A stretch of DNA of 64,000 nucleotides, taken from NCBI GenBank assembly GCA_035772405.1, contig JAYKKM010000123.1, forward strand, positions 1,666,001 to 1,730,000. The letters run 5' to 3'. The notes under the pieces are model-generated. The model had not been told where the DNA came from and made no database searches. It saw nothing but the letters and a program-made list of their open reading frames with translations. The stretch is from Chrysogorgia sp. JL179-B06. Taxonomy: Eukaryota; Cnidaria; Anthozoa; Scleralcyonacea; Chrysogorgiidae. Of this stretch, positions 23,797 through 34,632 are shown piece after piece; the first letter of the stretch is position 1; each line of letters begins with the position of its first letter. The translations under genes and the position numbers were made by a program.

Positions 23797-24257
23797 CGAA
23801 ATTTACACTGAGTTTTGGTAAAGTTACACCATTTTGGAGTAAGTCTACACCGTAACAAGTGCTAACAAAACAGATTCTATTTAACACCAAAATGGTGTGT
23901 TATTACACCTTGTTTGTGTAATGTTACACCACGTCGTGTGTAGATAGATATACACTGCACCAGCGTTAATGTATTTTACACTAAAAAAGTGTAGCTTTAC
24001 ACTTTCACAATGTGTGAATTACACTCAGTTTCGGTAAAATTACACCATTTTAGAGTACGTTTACACCGCAATAAGTGTCAACAAGACAGTTTTCTACTTT
24101 ACACCTAATAAGTGTTACCCTAACACAAGCGTGGTGTAGAAGTACAAGTTACGAGTGTTAAGTTACACTTGAATGGTGTTAATTTTCATTTTACACCAAA
24201 TCGGTGTAACGTTACACCGGTTAGGTGTTCCCACAACACCGCCGAGATTTACAGTGG
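23797..24257. mobile_element. Second GGTGTAA-motif array with internal tandem duplication
   Basis: TTACACC/GGTGTAA units recur throughout. A ~215-base block beginning TTACACTGAGTTTTGGTAAA (about 23801) is repeated at about 24017 (TTACACTCAGTTTCGGTAAA) with many substitutions. The right end reads, on the minus strand, CACTGTAAATCTCGGCGGTG, closely resembling the left end of the copy at 18041. No matching left terminus was found, so it may be truncated. Confidence 0.65.
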
Positions 24258-24404
24258 GGATTTCTTCCGCAGAGATTTCCTAAATCATTTTTGCTCATTA
24301 TTTATTTTTGCTCTCTGACCATGCATTTTTACTTTGTTAAATTGCTATTACATTGATCATTTTCGAATAAACATTTAATAAACATATAATATTGCTAATT
24401 ATAA

Positions 24405-24720
24405 CTCTTTCCTCATGTCCGGCTGAAAATCATCCAAAATTGAACCACCTCTTTGTTCTATTGATATCTCTGGAAATAACCGTATCTATTGCGAAAGCTA
24501 TACATTTTCTGAAAGCCCAATAAACCGGTTTTACTAGTGCTTTTAAATTTCCCAAACAATACATATTATGTTCATATAAATTAGTAGTTGTTTATGAAAT
24601 CAAATCAAACTTGGCGTATGAGTGTATCTCATGTGCCTGGCGCTTGTCGAGTTTCAATTTCTAATCTTGCGTTACCGTGTGTCGCGTTTTTAGATTGACG
24701 ACTTCATGTGCCCCCGCTCG
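24405..24720. repeat. Partial copy of the TTAA-flanked MITE found at 31505
   Basis: From AACTCTTTCC to about 24710 it parallels 31503-31910 with many substitutions and one missing internal segment of about 90 bases. The right inverted end is absent. The intact copy is described below. Confidence 0.7.
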
Positions 24721-25559
24721 ACATTTTAATAGAGCCAACCTTTCGATATAGGACATGAAAGCTTGTGGCATATCACCTTTTTTATATCCGTAAAAGACAA
24801 GAAAAGCGTCTTAGAGCTTTTGTCGACGCGACATTTTAATAGTGGCAAACTTCGGGTGAAGTTTCATATAAATCTCGAAATGACGTTACATAGACTATCG
24901 GCACTAAAATTCGAAATTAAAATCGGCTGTTATTTCTAAATATATTATCGTAAGAGGAATTAGTAGTTCTAGAAATTACTACCGTATCGCAAGGAAGTGC
25001 TGCCGGGGTTAGCATTAGGGAAGGTTTGGGGTTAGGACTATGTCACTCGTGAATTCGGGATACTAGCATCTCACCCGTTTCCGGTTGGAATGATTTCCAT
25101 ATAAGACAAGAAAAGCGTCTCATTTTCAAACTTGCGTTACCGTTTATCTCCATTGACTTAATTTTTTTCTGTTTAGAAAGGGCGGACTTCTCACTTAATT
25201 ACCTGCCAAGCCCTTTCCACCGTAATTACTGTACCTAAACCCCTGACATTCCCAAACCGTAGTTTCCTGACATTATGTTATTATTCTACTACATTTGAAC
25301 GTATCTGTATTTTGATTCAGTTTTCGGGACGAAAACTAAAGGGGGAGGATAGTGTGGCGTTCGTGGATTCCATATTGCATGTTGCATTGACGTAGTAATG
25401 ATAATGAGATTAGGCGGTAGAAACTTCGTTCCTTCCTGCAGTTGTCATCGCAAATTATGTAATTGATTTTATGGGTGAGGTTTGCACGCAATACTGTAAT
25501 ATATAAAATGATGTTTTACTCTAATAAATTGTTATCCATTCCAACTCTTTTAAGTGTGT
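24721..25559. other. No gene recognised
   Basis: No supported feature except AAGCCCTTTCCACC at about 25208, shared with 6341 and 6709. Confidence 0.5.
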
Positions 25560-25870
25560 GTGGTTCTCCGTTCGCGCATTTAGTATGTTGTAATTCGGCA
25601 CGTTACAATTATCTAGTTTTAAGAATTTTCTTCATCGCACTTATTCGTCCTTACTTATTTCAGTTTTTGATGTAGACATACCATTTGCTTGGTCTCTTGT
25701 TCGTGACTGTCCTTGTCACAGATTTAATTAGTTTTTCTTATGTCATTGTTTTTATGTATATTTGTATATAAAGGGGGGTCCTTTCCTGTTTGGGTTATAT
25801 ACTTGTACGTAGATTTTTTTGCTGTTTTTTACTCAATTTTCCCCAATAAAGTTATTAAAACACTTGGACT
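25560..25870 (+). mobile_element. CR1-type LINE 3' end
   Basis: In one plus-strand frame the sequence reads FGTLQLSSFKNFLHRTYSSL and ends WSLVRDCPCHRF near 25730. This is the same C-terminal signature as the LINE at 19675-20046 on the minus strand. The 3' UTR runs to CCCAATAAAGTTATTAAAAC at about 25860. Upstream coding sequence is too decayed to follow. The hAT-like terminus at 25875 begins just after the tail. Confidence 0.7.
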
Positions 25871-26799
25871 CTTTAGGGGCGGATCTAGGTCATAATCTGA
25901 CTGTAGCATATTACGGAAGTGTACCAATTTAGGGGGGTGCGGGGGCATGCCCCCCCGGAAAATTTCAGATTTTAGAACCTCTGAAACCCAATTTCCTGCA
26001 TTTTGAGCATATATTTTTAGGTAATTTTGCAACATGTGAAGTTGAAATTTTAAGCAGAAGTAAAGAATCAATAATGATAACAACAGTATTATCACATGGC
26101 AAAATCAACTACTTCAAGCAAGATTTTATACAATGCAGATGCTTGATAAATTTATTTTCCTACACAAGACAGTAAAATTAATTTACTATGCAGCCCCTGC
26201 AAGACATCACATTCACAAGAAGGCAAAATCACTACCATGGCTGTTAATGTACAGTAGCATTGGTCAGGAAGCACAAACAGTTCAACAATTTGTTGGTACT
26301 GTACTGTATAGCAGTCTTGAATATTGGTCAGGAAGTAAAATTAGTTAAAAATCAGGCACTTCCTAATCCTAACTGTAAAATTATTATAGCATCAACTCAA
26401 GTCAGTTTTAGATACCAACCCTAATCCTAAAACTGACTTGAGTTGATGCTACATATATTGAGAAAGGGCCCAAAATCATCTCAGTATAGCAGCAAGGTAA
26501 TGGTTGTAGGAAGCACAAATTGAAACAGTTCAAAATCATGTTGGTCAGAGCAGCACAATAGTGACCAGAAAACATTGACAGTTGAAAATCATCTTGGTAG
26601 AGCAGCAAACTGTGGTCAGGATTGGGCAAAATCAGTTAATAATGGCTTAAATAATGTTACCGGTAAATAAATATGTTAAACAATGGCTTAATGAAAAATT
26701 CTTCTTGATTAATTGGCACTTTATTTGGGTTGGCAAAAGGAAACATAATGATCTTTAGTCGTAGGAATTACTGTTGTCTTGAGATAGTCTATATGTAAT

Positions 26800-27405
26800 G
26801 AAGCACATAAAAAGGTGTATTTGCTCAATTTGAATATCATCCCATTTGCTTCTCTTGGCAAAATGGTGCAGTTGAACATGAAAGCAAGGGAATCAACCTA
26901 TTCTTGAGGGTTAATATCATCTGGAGTTTGTTGGCTCTTAGAAATTGGATAGTATGATTCAATGGGAAGTTTAATTGATCACACTCAATAGTGAAAGAAG
27001 ACATACAAATGAGGAAAATTGAGAGTTATGGACATTATTGTAAACTTCTGCAACAACAGCCTTTGATCGATCTTCTCTTGTCAAATGATTCATTGCATGC
27101 ATTTTCAGACAAACACATAGCAAAGGCATTTGCTTCATCTGTAAATGCATTAATACACTGCTGCTCAACCAATGGGTGGGAAGTATAAATTGAGAGTATG
27201 CATTACATATGCAGTTCAATGCTTGTAAGACAGCAGAGGTACATATATGACCAGGGACTCGCTACCACACAGAGTAATTATATAACAAGCATTGTAAAGA
27301 CAATTACCATCTGCTGTTGTTCTCTGCAGTATATACAAGATCAAAGGAGCAAGTGGTATCACAACACATATGCAATGCTCAAATTCAAACTTCACATACA
27401 TAACA
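26800..27405 (-). pseudogene. Degenerate OTU-type cysteine protease domain
   Basis: OTU domains cleave ubiquitin; many transposon-associated and vertnin-like proteins carry one. On the minus strand at about 27330-27270 the frame reads TTADGNCLYNACYIITLCGS, matching the OTU active-site phrase with the Asp-Gly-Asn-Cys core. Downstream, in other frames, come YTSHPLVEQQCINAFTDEAN (about 27185-27125), FAMCLSENACNES, and, about 250 bases on, IESYYPISKSQQ (about 26965-26930), which correspond to later parts of such proteins. At least three frame changes and several stops separate them. The catalytic histidine region is not recognised. It is probably cargo of the surrounding TIR element; alternatively it is a dead host gene. 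Confidence 0.6.
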
Positions 27406-27978
27406 GTATTGACATCGTAAATGTCGTACTCACAAAACGAAACTTATTTACATTATAATATTATAATACACATGACATATTAATGCATGTAATTTAGCAG
27501 TGTAATTAGCAGTGTAATTAGCAGTGCAATTTACAAATCGAATACTCAAGTTATTCAAGTATTATTATGCTCTCTAAATCAAAGGGCCTGAGACCCTAAA
27601 CAATATTTCGGCAGTAAACCAACCTTTTAGAGTTTTCGATTTGTTTTACACAGATTCATTAGCATATTTAATCATATAATTATTATGCATGAGTATGATC
27701 ATTCACAGATTTGAGCTTACCGGCTGCGAGGGAACTGAACATGCATGCAGATAATCCTTCTTCTTCCCAACTTCTCGCGCAATAACATGCTCACAGCACC
27801 GTTTAAGGATGATTAGTCTATCTGACTCTTCCTCCGGAGAATAACTTTACATCCAATGTATTCAATAGGGCAACAGTTGTTGTAAAACATTGTTAATGGA
27901 GCCATTGAAGCTGCACGAACTATGCACGAATGTAGCGCACTACATGTAAATATCACATCATTCAAGAGCTGCGAGCAT

Positions 27979-28024
27979 ATGACGTCGGCTACAGTTGGCT
28001 ACAGTCAACTGTAGCCGACGTCAT
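27979..28024. repeat. Perfect 19-bp-arm palindrome containing GACGTC and CTGTAGC
   Basis: ATGACGTCGGCTACAGTTG and its complement flank an 8-base centre that is itself another copy of GCTACAGT. A half-copy, CTGTAGCCGACGTCA, follows at about 28103. It is part of the subterminal array of the TIR element. Confidence 0.85.
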
Positions 28025-28630
28025 AGAAATCTGGCATTTGATTGGTCTGCTACATTTTCGCTACAGTCCTACGGCAGCAGCTACGGGTATTTTTCTCGTA
28101 TGACTGTAGCCGACGTCACACTTGCAACACAGCAAATGCGCATTTAGCGTGATGCTATGTAGCTAGACATTATATGCGGGCAAGCGCTAGCCAAGAGCAA
28201 TGCAGGCTCTTGGGGGAGCTCTTGGGGGAGGCAAGGCAAGCGCGGGTGTGACAGGAGCATGCCCAATCGCGGGTTAATGATCAATATATCGCGCGCAAAA
28301 TGACCAAAATGGCTTAGAATGTTACCACAGAACCTTGGAAAAGTTGTCTGAAAAGTGTTATTGCAATTTAAATTTAAATTTAGTTATCATTTTCTCAAAA
28401 TCTGTCTCAAAATCTGACTGTAGCATGCGCTACAGTTGCTACGGTCTAGATCCGCCCCAGTAGTGTTACCTTTGTATTACAATAGGCTTTCTGCCAGGAA
28501 AATCATTGCCAAGACTTCCACCATATTTAGCTAATCAGGAAGCCACATATATTACACCCCTCCCACTGTTTCAGCTTTATACTTCCTTGGCACTATTTAG
28601 CGAATATAGATCGTTAACAACCAGACGGCG

Positions 28631-29587
28631 ATGGACAATGATAATACAGGCCGCACATTTTCACATGATTTCATCGTTTCAGTTACCATTATTTTCTCAA
28701 TAACATTGGTGTTGGTTCTCCTTGAAAACACTTTGGTCATTGTTGCTATTTTACACTGTCAAAAACTGCGTAAAGTAAGGTCTAATCTGTTTATAATTGG
28801 TCTGTCTGTTGCTGACATGTTTACATCTCTTATTCTCATCCCATTTCAACTGGTGCAATTATGGTCGTCTCCCAACTGGCCGTTAGGTGCTGTTGGAGTA
28901 AAGATTTACAACTGTTCGTGGAATTTATGTATGGTTGTACCATTTTTAACTGTCCTGGCTATGACGGTTGACCGCTATATGGGCGTCACAAGACCAACCA
29001 ACTCTAGACAAGTCAGTTCCAGAGGAGTTGTTAGCTGTTTGCTTTTCATTTGGATATATACTGTTCTTTTGGTGTTATTATTAAGTTTGTCTTTTACAGA
29101 TCCACCGCATAATGAATATGCATGGACTATTCCTTACCAATATTATTACCCATATCTTGGTATCCATGTATTTGGCCCATTAATCGTAATATGTTATTGT
29201 TATCTGACAATGGTCGCATCAGTAAAGAAAACTCATTTAAATGTATCAGACAGTTCGGGTGCAAGACTGAGTGTAATTCATTCCGTTCGTCAGAGCTCAT
29301 GTTCAGCTCTAATTGATCATCAAATTCAAACTGAAATGAAACTTACAAAAACTGTAGGTTATATTATTCTAGCTTTAGTCGTGGTATGGATACCTGTCAT
29401 GTGTCTGGAGATTATCTATGCATTTGGTAATGTTGAAAGCTGGAAAGAAGATAGGTTGAAACTGGAGATGGTTGGCATTATCAGCCTTTGGCTGCTTTGC
29501 ATTAATGGCATTATAAATCCAGTCATTTATTCAGTCAGGACTAGCAGGTTTCGAAAGGCGATAAAGAGCCTACTGAGATGTACTTAA
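28631..29587 (+). CDS. Rhodopsin-family (class A) G protein-coupled receptor, intronless
   Basis: This is a 318-residue seven-helix receptor of the plasma membrane that should couple an extracellular ligand to G proteins. Helices are at about 13-41, 51-75, 88-112, 133-153, 173-196, 240-264 and 283-302. Class A landmarks: N33 (1.50), LSVAD with D62 (2.50), DRY at 114-116, W141 (4.50), P183 (5.50), WIP with W253/P255 in helix 6, and NPVIY at 296-300, followed by a basic helix 8. The N-terminus is short with no signal peptide and the C-tail very short. The start is fixed by an in-frame TAG at 28607-28609. There is no cysteine at 3.25 (V90) and none in loop 2, so the usual disulfide is missing. 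The ligand cannot be named; an amine- or adenosine-like receptor is possible. No intron or frame break is present, and it lies between TEs. Confidence 0.93.
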   Translation: MDNDNTGRTFSHDFIVSVTIIFSITLVLVLLENTLVIVAILHCQKLRKVRSNLFIIGLSVADMFTSLILIPFQLVQLWSSPNWPLGAVGVKIYNCSWNLCMVVPFLTVLAMTVDRYMGVTRPTNSRQVSSRGVVSCLLFIWIYTVLLVLLLSLSFTDPPHNEYAWTIPYQYYYPYLGIHVFGPLIVICYCYLTMVASVKKTHLNVSDSSGARLSVIHSVRQSSCSALIDHQIQTEMKLTKTVGYIILALVVVWIPVMCLEIIYAFGNVESWKEDRLKLEMVGIISLWLLCINGIINPVIYSVRTSRFRKAIKSLLRCT

Positions 29588-30019
29588 AGTTACAATGATG
29601 CTGTATGGGATACAAAATTGATGCAGGACTGATGAGAAACTGCAATATTTAAGAGCCGCGGTTATAGGTCCCATACCGGACCTTTTAGTTCAACGGCTAT
29701 AGGTCCTTGATGTAACACATGCCCTATACACGAAATCTCATATGCTCTTGTTAACTGTGCATAAATATGACATGCAATATTGTACAAAATATAGCTTATT
29801 TACATAATTTACATAGTTTACTATGCGTGATTTCGCCTTATGTTATGTATGAAATAAGATTTAGGCTCGACTCAGAACGTGTCATATTTATGCGCAGTCG
29901 AAACTACAATTTTATGTATTGGAATATGAGCCTTCAAAAGATGAGCTTCCAAAATTGGTCAGCAACTTTGTGTGGTCGTACGTTGTGTATAATATATATA
30001 TTATTATATAGATGTTTGA
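29588..30019. other. 3' flank of the receptor gene; nothing recognised
   Basis: No canonical AATAAA signal was found in the first 200 bases. There is a short duplicated phrase TATAGGTCC (about 29662 and 29699). Open frames near 29767 run into the (TA)n tract and are not credible. Confidence 0.5.
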
Positions 30020-30226
<207 letters not shown>

Positions 30227-30589
30227 ATTCTGATTATCTGATCATCTGATTCGAAAGTGCAACTAGAAATAATCTTAAAATCACTAAAAGAGACAGGGTG
30301 ACCAGTGTCACGGTGATGAGAGAGGATACTTGTAAGATGAGGGTTACTATACTTCTTCCCAGTAAGAGGTGAGATTCCCATATGGTTAGACCGTGGTTAG
30401 ACACACGTGTATGTAGATGTCGGAATTGTTTCTCCGATGTAAGAAGCTCCACAGCTTCCGCACGTAAAATTATATACAACATGTGACCTAAGACGTAAGG
30501 GAATTTTATCTTTGAAAGAAAAGAAGTGAACAAGTCTAACTGAAGGACGAGCGATAAATCTAATGTCAATTTGAGGATAGATGAGGTTA

Positions 30590-30975
30590 GTATATAACCA
30601 AGGTTAACAACTAATGAACTGCGCAGGGCTTGGGGCGAGCAAGCGACTGGCTATACGATAGGCACACCACGCGTGGCTGATCATTACGCCCACTGACGGC
30701 ACAGCGAAGACTTCACATAGCAGAGCATCAGTAGCACGACAAGCGAGCAGATTGCGAAAATGCCCACCATCCCTCCCTGTAATCAAAAGCCATTTCCACC
30801 GATAAAAATCGGTGTGATAGGTGTAGACGGTGGTGGTCAGGTCAAGATTGGAGATCACAACAGGGCATCCCGACCTGAATCCAAGTAATAACAAGAGCCT
30901 GGTAAGTCGGTGTACCCCCCCGTCTGCACCTAACCAACCATACGGGTAAGTAAAGTGAATGCAGGTGTTAAGCAG
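30590..30975 (-). other. GC-rich insertion in PLE A with a ~120-codon open frame
   Basis: Compared with copy B2 (34380-34425), PLE A carries an extra ~380 bases between its ACCCAACTCC and CTATCCTCAAATTG segments. The insert is visibly richer in G and C than its surroundings. On the minus strand it is open from near 30970 to a TAA at 30604 (…SHAWCAYRIASRLLAPSPAQ…). I recall similar phrases only as translations of repeats, so a SINE-like element is more likely than a protein. A hairpin ACACCGAT-TTTT-ATCGGTGG-like unit lies at about 30797. Confidence 0.55.
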
Positions 30976-31504
30976 GAGTTGGGTTCGGAAACGAACGAAG
31001 TGTTGTCCGGTAAACGGTAGAGAGAAATAAACAGTGCGTTTAGGAACTGTGGGTGGTTTAGGTGATTTGGAGAAAATTTTGTCGAGAAAAGCAGTAACAC
31101 AGCTGTAGAGAAATTTCTCTGGATAACCGTTACTAATAAGGATGCGTTTTAGTTTTTCCAGTTCAACATTAAAAATAGCATACGTAGAACAAATGTTGAA
31201 GCAACGGTTAAGTAAGAAAATACGTTATATAAATACGTTATCCGTGTTGAAATCTAAATCAAGTAATTCTTTAACAAAGGAAAAACTATCATAAACAGAG
31301 TAAATACTATTAGAAAATGGTCGAAGTAGTGAGACTATAGAAACTTAGCAATACTAAAAGAATGAGAGCGAACAGGAGATAAAATAGGTCTAAGCGGGAC
31401 GTTTAGTTTATGAATCTTCGGAAGACCATACAAAATACCTGGTCGTGAACCTACGGGAGTGATATCTCGATAACGGCCATCAGAAATAACACCATTCTTA
31501 TTAA

Positions 31505-31950
31505 CTCTTTCCCTACGGCTGAAAAACATCAAAAATTGAACGACCACGTTGTTCTATTGATATCTCTTGAAATAACCATAACTGTTGCGAAAGCTATACA
31601 TTTTCTGGAAGCCCAATAAACCGGCTTTTACTTGTTCTTTTAAATTTCCCGAACAAAACACATTATGTTAATATAAATTAGCATTAATTATCATAAATCA
31701 GGTTGAAAAATTTACATTTTTCCAGAAAAGGCCATCTTGCACGCCCGCATAGCATCTTGAAAACTCAAAAGGCCACCAATCGCAGAGTTGTTTATGAAAT
31801 CAAATCAAACTTGGCGTGTGCGTGGATTTCATGTTCCTGGCGCTTGTCGAATTTCAATTTTTAATCTTGCGTTACCGTGTGCCGTGTTTTTCGATTGACG
31901 ACTTTGCGGGTCATCAACGACCCATTTTAACTGCGCCCGTAATGAAAGAG
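31505..31950. mobile_element. TTAA-specific MITE (piggyBac-like) inside PLE A
   Basis: The element is flanked by TTAA at 31501-31504 and 31951-31954. Its ends are CTCTTTCCCTACGG and, inverted, CTCTTTCATTACGG. Removing it with one TTAA joins the PLE frame without a gap (…FLKEL + NKNGVISD…), which proves both insertion and target duplication. Length is 446 bases with no transposase. TTAA duplication with short ends is typical of piggyBac-type elements. A partial relative lies at 24405. Confidence 0.85.
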
Positions 31951-32705
31951 TTAAGTTCCTTGAGGAAGCTTTTGACAAAATTCTCGCGCTTTAGGGTAAG
32001 TTTCACGGGATCTTCGTCAAGTTTTTGAAATTTAGTTTCATCTGTAAGGATATATATTATTCATCTTTTGGTGGTAATCGGATTTGTTCAGGATGCCATT
32101 TCCTTTGTCGGGTTTAACAATGATGATACCTTGATCTTTTCTCAGTGTTGTTAGCACTTTGAGTGATGATGGAGAAAATTCTTCGTGTTGAATTTTGCGA
32201 TATCGGGTTTAATGTTAGTTGTTTTGAGTGAATCTTTTGTTAGTCGGAACTCGGAAGTTTCTTTTTCTGAATTTTTCCTGGCGTTTGAGGTGGTTGGCGT
32301 TTTCACGGTCAGAGACGGATTTTAGATGTATTATATGTCTACACAAGAAGTACCATGGACGATTGAGCTTTCGTTGATTCTTTCTTTAGCGAATTGATTT
32401 TTGAGTTTTTTATTCGAATTTCTTCGTTTAGTAACTTTCTTTGACTTTGGCAGCGGGTGAGTGGCGAAGATTTCGATTGCAACCTTGGATCGTAGGAATC
32501 GTGGAATAACGTCACGTGTCTTGCAGTTAGTATATAATGAATGTCAAATCCAGCTTCGCCTTTCCCAATTTTCGCTCAATGCGCTGAATTTCCGAAAGGC
32601 AGAAAGCGAACCATTGTTGTACCGTTTCTTTATTATATCAGCTATCGGATTGATCAGGCGGGAATCGTAATCTTAGGATAAATATCAAAGCCCAGCATAA
32701 TATTT

Positions 32706-33190
32706 TGACAATCCGACCAGTCTATACATACACGTGTGTCTAAACATATGGGAATCTCACTTCTTACTGGGAAGAAGTATAGTAATCCTCCTCTTACAAG
32801 TATCCTCTCTCATCACCGTGACACTGGTCGCCGTGTCTCTTTTAGTGATTTTAAGATTATTTCTATCTGCACTTTCGAATCAGAACTTCTTTTACGCGAA
32901 ACTCTTCTTATTCGCGATCTCAAACCACCTTTAAACGCAAATATTGGCACCGCACCACTTTTTATTTTGTAAGCTTATAATTCCTTCTTTGTCATTGTAT
33001 ACCAGTGTCGTCTCATCCTGTAATATGTATTTTTAGTTTCCCCTCTATTTGTTAATTATTCATGATTTATGACAACTTTGTAACTATATATTTAGGCTTT
33101 TTGCACTTACATGTATGTAATTATTATTCTCTGAAAATGTTGTGTTAACAACGAAACGTTAGAACTTTAATAAATATTATGATTTCACTA
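32706..33190 (+). mobile_element. Penelope-like element B1: 3' terminal fragment
   Basis: It begins inside the GIY-YIG domain ([20 protein letters not shown], about 32722) and runs through the C-terminus RETLLIRDLKPPLNANIG to a stop at 32970-32972. A 3' UTR with AAATGTTGTGTTAACAACGAAACG (given in parts: GTTG...CAAC hairpin, then GAAACGTTAG, about 33139-33165) follows. It is joined directly to the 5' end of copy B2, so B1 and B2 form the head-to-tail tandem typical of this class. Confidence 0.8.
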
Positions 33191-34632
33191 ATAATATATA
33201 ATAAAAATATTATGCTGGGCTTTGATATTTATCCTAAGATTACGGTAAATCGATAGCTGATATAATAAAGAAACGCTACAACAATGGTTCGCTTTCTGCC
33301 TTTTTTTTTTTTAATTTAATTTCAGCGCATTGAGCGCAAATTGGGAAAGGCGAAGCTGGATTTGACATTCATTATATACTAACTGCAAGACACGTGACGT
33401 TATTCCTCGATTCCTACGATTCAAGGTAGCCAATCGAAATCTTCGCCACTCACCAGCTTATTGCCAATGTCAAAGAAAGTTACTAAACGAAGAAATTCGA
33501 ATAAAAAACTCAAAAATCCATTCGCTAAAGAAAGAATCAACGAAAGCTCAATCGTCCTTGGCACTTCTTGTGTCTTCTCTAGACCTAATTATACATCTAA
33601 AATCCGTCTCTGACCGTGAAAACTCCAACCACCTCAAACGCTACAGCGCCATTCAGGAAAAGAAACTGTTCCGACTAACAAAAGATTCACTCAAAACAAC
33701 TAACAACCCGATGAAGTTATCTTCAATTATTCCAACCATTTCTTGTTCAACGGCGAAGTACACATGTATGGCGTTGCCATGCGTTCTCCCCTGGGACCTC
33801 TCTTTGCCAATATATTTCTCGCCTATCATGAACGCTCTTGGATAGATGAATGTCCACCTGAGTTCCAACCTTTATTTTCTCGTCGTTATGTTGACGACTG
33901 TTTTATCTTATTTCGTTCTTCCGATCACGTTCTTCCATTTCTTAATTACTTTAACTCTAAGCATGCAAAAATAAAATTTACTCATGAATTGGAAGTAAAC
34001 AAATCCTTGTCTTTCCTAGACATAAGTGTCAATCGTTCCGGTGATTGCTTTTCCACAAATGTTTACCGTAAACCTACTTTTACTGGTCTTTTGACATCTT
34101 TTGATTCTTTTATTCCGTTTTCTTACAAAAGAGGTCTAATCTTTTCCTTACTTAACCGTTGCTTCAACATTTGTTGTACGTATATGCTATTTTTAATGTT
34201 GAACTGGAAAAACTAAAACGCATCCTTATTAATAACGGTTATCTTGCAGAGAAATTTCTCGACAGCTGTGTTACTGCTTTTCTCGACAAAGTTTTCTCCA
34301 AATCACCTAAACCACCCACAGTTCCTAAACGCACTGTTTATTTCTCTCTACCGTTTACCGGACAACACTTCGTTCAAATCCGAACCCAACTCCAAAAACT
34401 TCTCTCATCTGCCTATCCTCAAATTGACATTAGATTTATCGCTCGTCCTTCAGTTAGACTTTTTAACTTCTTTTCTTTCAAAGATAAAATTCCCTTACGT
34501 CTTAGGTCACATGTTGTATATAATTTTACGTGCGGAAGCTTCGGAGCTTCTTACATCGGAGAAACAATCCCGACATCTACATTATTATTTATTCAAAGTA
34601 CTGATGTGTGTCAGTATCCTTACAATATAAAT
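33191..34632 (+). mobile_element. Penelope-like element B2, palm-deleted
   Basis: The 5' leader (33191-33600) is an inverted copy of 32705-32300 in element A. N-terminal coding text ends at LTKDSLKTTN (about 33690-33708) and is followed at once by RT motif 5 sequence, FNGEVHMYGVAM (33743) and GPLFANIFLAY, then the catalytic-motif C region RRYVDDCFILF (33880-33910). The stretch that should contain catalytic motif A is gone. The thumb (LEKLKRILINNGYL) and the start of the nuclease (ASYIGET, about 34548) follow. It stops abruptly at about 34632 against copy C. Two frame changes are seen near 34170 and 34590. Confidence 0.82.

Larger units (their letters stand above)
25875..28461. mobile_element. 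TIR-bounded DNA element with subterminal CTGTAGC motifs (hAT-like ends)
   Basis: GGGGCGGATCTAGG at 25876 is mirrored by TCTAGATCCGCCCC ending at about 28459. Both ends are followed inward by ATCTGACTGTAGCAT. The right 480 bases hold at least eight CTGTAGC/GCTACAG motifs, including the perfect palindrome at 27979-28024; such subterminal clusters are typical transposase-binding arrays of hAT elements. CAGGGGCGGATCTAG also occurs alone at about 58778. No 8-bp target duplication is visible, so the two ends might belong to separate copies. Inside are OTU-domain remains but no recognisable transposase. Confidence 0.55.
30230..32705 (-). mobile_element. Penelope-like element A, internally deleted, with two insertions
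   Basis: Read leftward: a 5' leader shared with the inverted copy B2 (32705-32460); an N-terminal region with DPVKLTLKRENFVKSFLKEL (about 32015-31955); then NKNGVISDGRYRDITPVGSR and YGLPKIHK (31500-31410), the conserved PLE finger region; ELLDLDFNTDNVF (about 31265-31225). The sequence then jumps to RT thumb sequence LLNRCFNIC and LEKLKRILI, so the catalytic palm is deleted near 31222. The C-terminal part has SYIGET (about 30440) and [16 protein letters not shown], the GIY-YIG nuclease, and runs into (TA)n at 30230. A MITE (31505-31950) and a GC-rich insert (30590-30975) interrupt it. It cannot move by its own enzymes. Confidence 0.85.

Noticed and set aside
32461..32670. 69-codon plus-strand frame in the PLE A leader
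   Set aside because: It lies in the inverted PLE leader shared with 33220-33430 and is not open in the other copy.
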